Positions 6,517 through 11,049 of a DNA stretch of 11,049 nucleotides are shown here, one piece after another (positions within the stretch are counted from its first letter, which is position 1; every line of letters begins with the position of its first letter). The notes under the pieces are model-generated. The model worked only from the letters and a program-made list of their open reading frames with translations, was not told the DNA's origin and searched no databases. The stretch is from positions 1 to 11,049 of the forward strand of contig JASFYU010000114.1 of assembly GCA_045046905.1 (NCBI GenBank), read 5' to 3'. The position numbers and the translations under genes are program-made. This DNA comes from JASFYU01 sp045046905 (lineage in GTDB: Bacteria; Bacteroidota; Bacteroidia; Flavobacteriales; Flavobacteriaceae).

Positions 6517-7903
6517 CTTTCAATCGTTTTTGTTCAATATCTTCCGCCAGCCTTTTTTCCAAGATTGGTTCGATTAGAGTTTTTCTCTTTTTGGTTTTCA
6601 TAAAGGGGTAGAGTTCTAGAATACTTCCCATTTTGTCATCTGGGTTTTGATATTTGTTAGTGCCCACTAAAATTTCTTCTTTTTGGTTAAAAAGTTCTTG
6701 TTCTTTTTGGGCGCTCTCTTTTATCTTTTTTTGAATGGTATGGTCTTTCAATTGTCTTAAGAACCCTCCGTTTGCTTCAATATTTTTAAATAACATCAAG
6801 GCTTTTTGAGATAATTGATCGGTAAGTTTTTCGATATAATACGTGCCATCAACAGGATTGTCTACCTTGTTTAAATAGCTCTCATGTTTCATAATCAATA
6901 ATTGATTTTTGGCAATACGTTCACCAAAGTCATTGGTTTTATGATATAGAGAATCGTATGCTGTGTTCTGAACCGTGTTTGACCCACCTAAGATTGCGGC
7001 CATACATTCTGTTGTGCTGCGAAGCATATTCACATTGTAGTCATAAAGTGTTTTGTTACGTTTGGAGGGGAGGGTTATAATATGGCAGTCTGGGGCTAAG
7101 CCGTATGCATCGGCAATAGTCTTCCATAGTAATCGTAGGGCTCTGATTTTGGCGATTTCGAAAAAATAATTTGGTCCAATGGCAAGCTTGAACGTTATTT
7201 CTTGAAAGTGTTTTAGGCCATGTTCGAGATTGTTATAATGATTGAGATATTCATTGGCATGGCCAAGGGCGTATGCCAATTGTTGCACCATATTGGCTCC
7301 AGCATTTTGATACAGCGAAACATCTATACTCAGGATGCTCCTTGCCTGATTCACCCAATCTGATGTTAAGATTTCATCGAGAATTTTATGATCTTTTTCT
7401 TTGTTTATAAACCAGTTTCCGCTGCGGGCTAGATTACCTATGATATCAATATTCAGATAAATATCAGAGTTTGTAAAGTCATTAGAATCAAAGATTTTTT
7501 TTAAATAGCTGGGCGATAGAAATTGTAAATTAAAATGAATGGGTACCTTTTCTAAATTTATAGTTTGAAGAAGGTCTTTTATGTTAATATCTTTCGAGGG
7601 AATAACAAAACTCAAACTTTCGACACCTTGCTTTAAGATTTTCAATGCCTTTTTATTGGCCCTGATTGCGTCTTGAACAAAAATCTCTTGACCAATGTTC
7701 CATTTCGTATTTTCAAAAAGTTTATTTGATTCGAGATCCTCAAGGTCATCGGTATTATAAAAGGGCTTTGTTTTTATTCCTTCAGGAGATTCCCATATCA
7801 AAGAGTCATTGTAGTCCGCTCCTTTAAGGTCGAATTGTATTTTTTGTTTCCATGCCTTTGAGGAAACTTTGTCAAACTCGTTAAACAGTGCTTTTTCTTT
7901 CAT
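6509..7903 (-). CDS. mutA: Methylmalonyl-CoA mutase, small (non-catalytic) subunit, short form
   Basis: This 464-residue protein is homologous to the barrel domain of the large subunit: compare AGANMVQQLAYALGHANEYL (201-220) and FFEIAKIRALRLLW (247-260) with AGATADIELAYTLADGLEYI and HFMEIAKLRAGRMLW in MutB. The Tyr/Arg/His catalytic set is not kept. It ends soon after ILVGTNKYQNP (411-421), so it lacks the degenerate B12-binding domain found in the ~620-640-residue small subunits of Propionibacterium or Bacteroides. Such short forms are, to my knowledge, normal in Flavobacteriia. Its role is structural, pairing with MutB in the heterodimer. It is the first gene of the mutAB operon. The ATG at 7903 begins the conserved KEKALFNEF start; no Shine-Dalgarno sequence is apparent. 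Confidence 0.93.
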   Translation of the reverse strand: MKEKALFNEFDKVSSKAWKQKIQFDLKGADYNDSLIWESPEGIKTKPFYNTDDLEDLESNKLFENTKWNIGQEIFVQDAIRANKKALKILKQGVESLSFVIPSKDINIKDLLQTINLEKVPIHFNLQFLSPSYLKKIFDSNDFTNSDIYLNIDIIGNLARSGNWFINKEKDHKILDEILTSDWVNQARSILSIDVSLYQNAGANMVQQLAYALGHANEYLNHYNNLEHGLKHFQEITFKLAIGPNYFFEIAKIRALRLLWKTIADAYGLAPDCHIITLPSKRNKTLYDYNVNMLRSTTECMAAILGGSNTVQNTAYDSLYHKTNDFGERIAKNQLLIMKHESYLNKVDNPVDGTYYIEKLTDQLSQKALMLFKNIEANGGFLRQLKDHTIQKKIKESAQKEQELFNQKEEILVGTNKYQNPDDKMGSILELYPFMKTKKRKTLIEPILEKRLAEDIEQKRLKDE

Positions 7904-7924
7904 GTTTGTATATAGAATAGAATC

Positions 7925-7984
7925 TTATCGCTTACAGAATTGGTCATATTCGATTTTCATATGAAGATACACTTAAAGCGATAA
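7925..7984. promoter_or_regulatory. Inverted repeat in the mutAB leader
   Basis: TTATCGCTT (7925-7933) and AAGCGATAA (7976-7984) are perfect 9-bp inverted repeats 42 bp apart. They lie between the candidate -7 box and the mutA start. They could be an operator pair or close a 5' UTR hairpin. No B12-box of a cobalamin riboswitch is seen. Confidence 0.35.
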
Positions 7985-8000
7985 ATAGGACAAATACATG

Positions 8001-8008
8001 CAAATGTA
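8001..8008 (-). promoter_or_regulatory. Candidate -7 box for the mutAB operon
   Basis: The minus strand reads TACATTTG, an exact TAnnTTTG match, 97 nt upstream of the mutA start. No TTG is found at the expected -33 position, so this is tentative. Confidence 0.35.
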
Positions 8009-8250
8009 CAAACGGCAAGTTAAGCTGGGGTTTCCTTTTATAAAATGACAAACATCATATAATTAATAAGTGTAATCTAGATAGGATTAGCGATACTAGC
8101 TTTATAGAGGGTTTGATTTTTTTATTTGAAAAATAGTAGTATATACCTAGCTCGAGGGTAGTTGGTTTTAAGGAATTTAGTATTTGATGGGGCGTATTCG
8201 CCCCGAATATAGTTTGAGTCTTTAAATATCAATTAATTAAAAACCTTTAG
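8009..8250. other. AT-rich divergent region between mutA and the small-RNA unit
   Basis: No gene is recognised. The one notable element is a hairpin GGGGCG-TATT-CGCCCC at 8189-8204, with weak outer pairing TATT/AATA. It has no T-run on either strand, so it is not a standard terminator. Confidence 0.4.
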
Positions 8251-8258
8251 TATATTTG
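8251..8258 (+). promoter_or_regulatory. Candidate -7 box TATATTTG
   Basis: This is an exact match to the Bacteroidetes -7 consensus TAnnTTTG. A transcript starting about 7 nt later would run into the terminator at 8310-8336. No TTG is seen at -33. Confidence 0.45.
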
Positions 8259-8264
8259 TACTGT

Positions 8265-8336
8265 TGTGTTGTGACCCAATACCTTAAAATGAGGTTAGGG
8301 CCAATGAAAGGCTTTCCACAAAGGGAGGCTTTTTTT
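8265..8336 (+). ncRNA. Possible small RNA or terminated leader, about 70 nt
   Basis: The unit is delimited by a -7 box (8251-8258) and a terminator (8310-8336). The first part can fold as CCC...GGG and ACCT (8281-8284 region) with AGGT (8292-8295 region) around the loop TAAAATG. It carries no credible reading frame and I do not recognise an RNA family. It may be a stand-alone small RNA, or an attenuated leader of hmgA, which starts 270 nt downstream. The coordinates are an estimate from the promoter. Confidence 0.35.
8310..8336 (+). terminator. Rho-independent terminator
   Basis: GGCTTTCC (8310-8317) pairs with GGGAGGCT (8323-8330), including G-U pairs, around loop ACAAA. Seven T follow at 8330-8336. 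It has the standard shape on the plus strand although no protein gene precedes it. Confidence 0.65.
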
Positions 8337-8410
8337 GTTAGTGGCCTCTTCGTTTGCCCTTCTTTAGATACGATTATTGTTTTTATAGATTGCCCATTAT
8401 TCTTAGCAGT

Positions 8411-8438
8411 GGGTTTAACCTGCCTACCGCAGGCAGGC
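8411..8438. repeat. Dispersed palindromic repeat, copy 1
   Basis: The core CCTGCCTACCGCAGGCAGG (8419-8437) is a near-perfect palindrome. Together with the preceding GGGTTTAA it recurs at 10885-10912 with one substitution in 28 bases. Palindromes of this CTGCCT...AGGCAG kind are scattered between genes in some flavobacterial genomes. Confidence 0.7.
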
Positions 8439-8509
8439 TTACCCCGAAGTAGTTTGCTATTCAAATATTCCGTAAGCTTACTACAGCTATATTTTATGAT
8501 AAATCACTG

Positions 8510-8535
8510 ACAATCATAATCTTTAATGTGATTGT
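8510..8535. promoter_or_regulatory. Operator-like inverted repeat upstream of hmgA
   Basis: ACAATCA (8510-8516) and TGATTGT (8529-8535) are perfect inverted repeats about 12 bp apart, 70 nt before the hmgA start. Size and spacing suit a dimeric regulator. Which regulator cannot be told. Confidence 0.3.
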
Positions 8536-8595
8536 AATTCATAAATATATAGTATAAGGCGCTCTATTTATTGTGCTTTTATAGAAGACCATTAC

Positions 8596-8607
8596 AAAAG
8601 GATTATG
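8596..8607 (+). promoter_or_regulatory. Ribosome-binding site and original start of hmgA
   Basis: AAAAGGA at 8596-8602 precedes ATG at 8605. From this ATG the frame reads MPQYHTLGTTPQKRHTVFKK, the expected homogentisate dioxygenase N-terminus. This shows the true start, rather than the earlier out-of-frame ATG at 8571. Confidence 0.7.
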
Positions 8608-9754
8608 CCACAGTACCATACTTTGGGTACAACTCCACAAAAAAGGCATACTGTCTTCAAAAAGATGATGGTAGCTTACATTATGAGCAATTGTTCGGCA
8701 CCATTGGTTTTGATGGCATGTCTTCCTTAATGTACCATTTGCACAGACCAACTCAGGTCAAAGAAGTGGGCAAGACCTTGGATGTTTCTCCAAGGGCCGT
8801 TGTCGAACACAACATAAAATCAAGACTGATGAAAGGCTTTGAGGTGGAGGCGGAAGATGACTATCTCGATAGTAGAAAAACGCTACTCTTCAATTCAGAT
8901 GTACATATAGGTCTTGCCGTACCTAGAAAATCGATGACCACTTACTTCTATAAAAATACGGATGCAGATGAACTTATTTTTGTGCACAGGGGCGCAGGAA
9001 CTTTAAAAACAATACTGAGAGGATTTCCTTTTGAATATGGTGACTATATGTTGATACCGAGAGGAACAATCTATCAGATAGTATTTGATTCCGAAGATAA
9101 TCGACTGCTGATTATCGAATCGTACCACTCGATATATTCCCAAACGCTACCGTAACTGGTTTGGGCAGCATTTGGAGCATTCCCCTTTTTGTGAGCGTGA
9201 TTTTAAGCTGCCGCAAAACTTAGACCCCATGATGAGCAAGGAGCGTTTTTGATAAAAATGAAAATCAAGGGCAATTACACCATATAATTTATGCCACGCA
9301 TCCTTTTGATATGGTTGGATGGGACGGGTACAATTTTCCGTATGCATTTTCTATCCATAATTTTGAACCGGTTACAGGGTGGGTGCACCAACCGCCACCG
9401 GTGCACCAGACCTTTGAGACTTCAGCTTTTGTAGTTTGTTCATTTGTGCCACGATTGTATGATTATCATCCAGAGGCGATTCCTGCACCTTACCATCATT
9501 CGAACATTGATTCCGATGAGGTTTTGTACTATGTGGATGGTGATTTTATGAGTCGTACCAATATTGACAAGGGCTATATTTCTTTACACCCGGCAGGCAT
9601 TCCGCATGGGCCGCACCCAGGCACCTATGAGGCCAGTATTGGAAAAGAGAAAACCGAAGAATTGGCCGTGATGATTGATGCTTTTAAGCCTTTACAATTG
9701 ATCCAAATTGCTTTCGATATTGATGATGGAAGGTATTATCAAAGTTGGTTATAA
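8605..9754 (+). pseudogene. hmgA: Homogentisate 1,2-dioxygenase, broken by four frameshifts
   Basis: HmgA opens the ring of homogentisate to maleylacetoacetate in tyrosine/phenylalanine breakdown. Four pieces in changing frames together give the full family sequence of about 384 residues. Piece one runs from 8605 (MPQYHTLG...HTVFK). Piece two runs from about 8664 (DDGSLHYEQLFGTIGFDGMSS...ESYHSIYS). Piece three runs from 9142 (KRYRNWFGQHLEHSPFCERD...NLD), with a further shift near 9225 (HDEQGAFLIKMKIKG). The last piece runs from 9272 (QLHHIIYATHPFDMVGWDG...RYYQSWL). The breaks are at 8659-8663 (A-run), 9141-9144, 9223-9228 (C-run) and 9270-9271. Each is explained by loss of one base, or two at the second. 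The iron-ligand motifs HHSNIDSDE and HPAGIPHGPHPG are intact in the last piece. Neighbouring long genes are unbroken. Either the gene is recently dead, or the assembly is poor locally. Confidence 0.9.
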
Positions 9755-9819
9755 CCTAGGAGTAAGAGCGTCTATTTGAATGCCAAGTTTAATTGGTAGT
9801 AGGCGTTGTGTGAGATGTT

Positions 9820-10776
9820 TTACAATTCATTAATCACAAAATACACCAAAGAAGCTGCCAGCTTTGCCGTCTGATTATCAATATCATATATGGGGTTTGT
9901 TTCTGCGACATCCATGCTTATCAGTTTTTTTGAATCTAAAATGAGTTTTAGACACTTCAGAACCACCTCTGGTGAAAAACCCATAGGTGATGGTGCGCTT
10001 ACTCCCGGGGCATATGCTGATGAGAATCCGTCGAGGTCAATAGTGCAATACATATGGTCTGCCTCATTTATAAACTGCTGAAGTTGGCCTTTAATCTTCG
10101 TCCAATGGTGTAGATTAAAATGTTCATTTTCAATATAGCCCGCTCCAAGGTCTTTGGCGGTCTGAAACAACATACGATTATTGGCATCCTTGCGAATGCC
10201 CAAGCATAAGTATTTGAATGGCAAACCTTCTTCCTTACAGTCTTGGGCGATTTGATAAAAGGGCGTGCCAGAATTGTTTCCTAGGGCGTTCGAGCGCAAA
10301 TCAAAATGTGCATCAAAATTGATAATACCTATAGTCTTCGTTTTTCCAAGATGTTTTCGAATACCAGTATAGTGCCCATAAGCGATATCATGGCCGCCTC
10401 CTAAGATAATAGGGAATACCTTTTTGGTCAACAATAGTAAAACCTTTTCTGATAAGATAGCCTGTGCGGTCTCCATATCCTGATCTAAACATTCAATGGG
10501 TCCAAGATCTAATAGTCGAGTGTCGGCGTCCAAATGATTGGGCATTTTTCCTAAGGGTTTACGAATTGCATTAGGCCCTTCGCTAGCTCCTGTTCTCCCC
10601 TGATTTCTTTTAACGCCTTCATCACAGGCGTAGCCCAATAGTGCTATTGTTTTCTGAAATGAAAATGTATCAACCTTATCAAAGTTGATACATTTCACTT
10701 TTTCGTGCAAATACAATTCTTGACCAGATTTTCGTCCGCTCCAACGTTTTTGGCGATTTAATTGTGATTCTTGCAT
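9820..10776 (-). CDS. hutG: Formimidoylglutamase (ureohydrolase family)
   Basis: This 318-residue enzyme hydrolyses N-formimidoyl-L-glutamate to glutamate and formamide, the last step of one histidine-degradation route. The ureohydrolase metal-binding motifs are complete: GGGHD at 126-130 (His129), DAHFD at 155-159 (Asp155, His157, Asp159) and DLD at 247-249, in TIDLDGF. HutG-type rather than arginase-type features are the N-terminal RWSGR (11-15), GVKRNQGRTGASEGPNAIR (54-72) and GGHDIAYGHYTG. The length is normal. It is convergent with hmgA (65-bp gap without a clear terminator), and no other hut gene is in the window. The ATG at 10776 is the first in frame; an in-frame stop lies 36 nt upstream of it. 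Agmatinase or arginase is less likely given the WxGR start. Confidence 0.9.
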   Translation of the reverse strand: MQESQLNRQKRWSGRKSGQELYLHEKVKCINFDKVDTFSFQKTIALLGYACDEGVKRNQGRTGASEGPNAIRKPLGKMPNHLDADTRLLDLGPIECLDQDMETAQAILSEKVLLLLTKKVFPIILGGGHDIAYGHYTGIRKHLGKTKTIGIINFDAHFDLRSNALGNNSGTPFYQIAQDCKEEGLPFKYLCLGIRKDANNRMLFQTAKDLGAGYIENEHFNLHHWTKIKGQLQQFINEADHMYCTIDLDGFSSAYAPGVSAPSPMGFSPEVVLKCLKLILDSKKLISMDVAETNPIYDIDNQTAKLAASLVYFVINEL

Positions 10777-10811
10777 ACGTAAACGATTGATGTGTGTGAA
10801 ACTTGTTTCAA
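10758..10811 (-). CDS. Possible 17-codon leader ORF overlapping the hutG start
   Basis: The minus strand has AAAGGAGGAATT (10818-10829), the only strong Shine-Dalgarno sequence I found in the window. About ten bases on is a TTG that opens MKQVSHTSIVYVCKNHN and stops 19 nt inside hutG, in another frame. The ATG of hutG itself is too far (over 40 nt) to use that site. It contains two histidines, which is suggestive but not significant. It may be a leader for translational coupling, or chance. Confidence 0.2.
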   Translation of the reverse strand: MKQVSHTSIVYVCKNHN

Positions 10812-10884
10812 GTTAATAATTCCTCCTTTCATCGCATCAGAGACGAAGTTTTTATTTCTTTCTTCTACAAAAATCTCTCATTGA

Positions 10885-10912
10885 GGGTTTAATCTGCCTA
10901 CCGCAGGCAGGC
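10885..10912. repeat. Dispersed palindromic repeat, copy 2
   Basis: This 28-base copy differs from 8411-8438 by one base (T for C at the palindrome edge). It continues into CAGCCTGACGGCAAAGGCAG, which can pair with the left part, so the repeat unit may be longer here. Confidence 0.7.
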
Positions 10913-10962
10913 CAGCCTGACGGCAAAGGCAGAGTCTGAACTTGCTTTTTGCAGTTACGGGG

Positions 10963-11039
10963 GAGGCAAAATACCAAATTTCGGTTTTTGGCCCTAAGGC
11001 CAAAATAAAACTGGCGAAATACCCCTATGGCTCTGCCTC
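10963..11039. repeat. 77-bp nested palindrome at the right end
   Basis: From outside in: GAGGCA (10963-10968) pairs with TGCCTC (11034-11039), ATTTCG (10978-10983) with CGAAAT (11015-11020), GTTTT (10984-10988) with AAAAC (11007-11011), and TGGCC (10989-10993) with GGCCA (10998-11002) around loop CTAA. All four stems are perfect, separated by small bulges. There is no T-run. It may continue beyond the window. Confidence 0.6.
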
Positions 11040-11049
11040 GGGGATAGTC

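Larger units (their letters stand above)
10777..11049. other. Palindrome-rich region upstream of hutG
   Basis: It contains the strong Shine-Dalgarno sequence at 10818-10829, the repeat copy at 10885-10912 and the palindrome at 10963-11039. I see no protein gene and no TAnnTTTG box on the minus strand that would mark the hutG promoter. Confidence 0.5.

Noticed and set aside
8189..8204. GGGGCG-TATT-CGCCCC hairpin as a terminator
   Set aside because: No T-run follows on either strand and no gene ends nearby; kept only as a hairpin note.
7904..8250. Cobalamin riboswitch upstream of mutAB
   Set aside because: No B12-box or typical extended fold was seen on the minus strand.
8256..8510. Open frame of 84 codons on the plus strand, and one of 75 codons opposite it
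   Set aside because: Both run through the terminator hairpin and the palindromic repeat, resemble no known protein, and mirror each other over the repeat.
8571..8604. ATG at 8571 as the start of hmgA
   Set aside because: The residues before 8664 in that frame do not match the family, while the frame from 8605 gives the expected N-terminus, so this ATG only appears in frame because of the first deletion.
9147..9347. Minus-strand 66-codon frame across the broken part of hmgA
   Set aside because: The plus strand in this stretch encodes recognisable HmgA sequence in shifted frames, so the antisense frame is incidental.

Overview
The window looks like chromosomal DNA of a marine-type flavobacterium (Bacteroidota). 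The evidence is the AT-rich composition, -7 promoter boxes of the Bacteroidetes type (TAnnTTTG), general lack of Shine-Dalgarno sequences, DUF6090 membrane proteins, a short MutA-type methylmalonyl-CoA mutase subunit, and protein sequences of flavobacterial type throughout. No species can be named from the sequence alone.

Layout. Bases 1-3800 form an accessory block. Four genes all point right: a DUF6090 protein, an exported serine hydrolase of the beta-lactamase/6-aminohexanoate-dimer hydrolase class, a ParD-like antitoxin with no toxin, and a second DUF6090 protein. They are separated by repeats and hairpins. The two DUF6090 genes share nearly the same leader and first codons. The serine hydrolase and the second DUF6090 gene share a 42-bp repeat at their 3' ends. 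The first intergenic region folds into a 134-bp palindrome whose ends resemble integron attC boxes. The block abuts the 3' end of a leftward tRNA-Arg(UCU) at 3844-3917.

Bases 4336-7903 are core metabolism on the minus strand: mutA then mutB, overlapping by 8 nt. They encode the two subunits of adenosylcobalamin-dependent methylmalonyl-CoA mutase, which interconverts methylmalonyl-CoA and succinyl-CoA. A 112-bp imperfect palindrome lies just past mutB.

Bases 7904-8604 carry no protein gene. They hold the mutAB upstream region, a short promoter-to-terminator unit that may be a small RNA, a dispersed palindromic repeat, and an operator-like inverted repeat before hmgA.

Bases 8605-9754 hold hmgA (homogentisate 1,2-dioxygenase, tyrosine/phenylalanine catabolism), broken by four small frameshifts although its catalytic motifs survive. 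Convergent to it, 9820-10776 encodes an intact formimidoylglutamase (hutG, histidine degradation). The right end (10777-11049) is palindrome-rich intergenic DNA with a second copy of the repeat seen before hmgA.

The right two thirds thus hold catabolic genes feeding central metabolism (propionyl-CoA/methylmalonyl-CoA, tyrosine, histidine). The left third looks like a mobile, cassette-like mosaic beside a tRNA. The strongest points for follow-up are the cassette-like architecture and the four-fold frameshifted hmgA.
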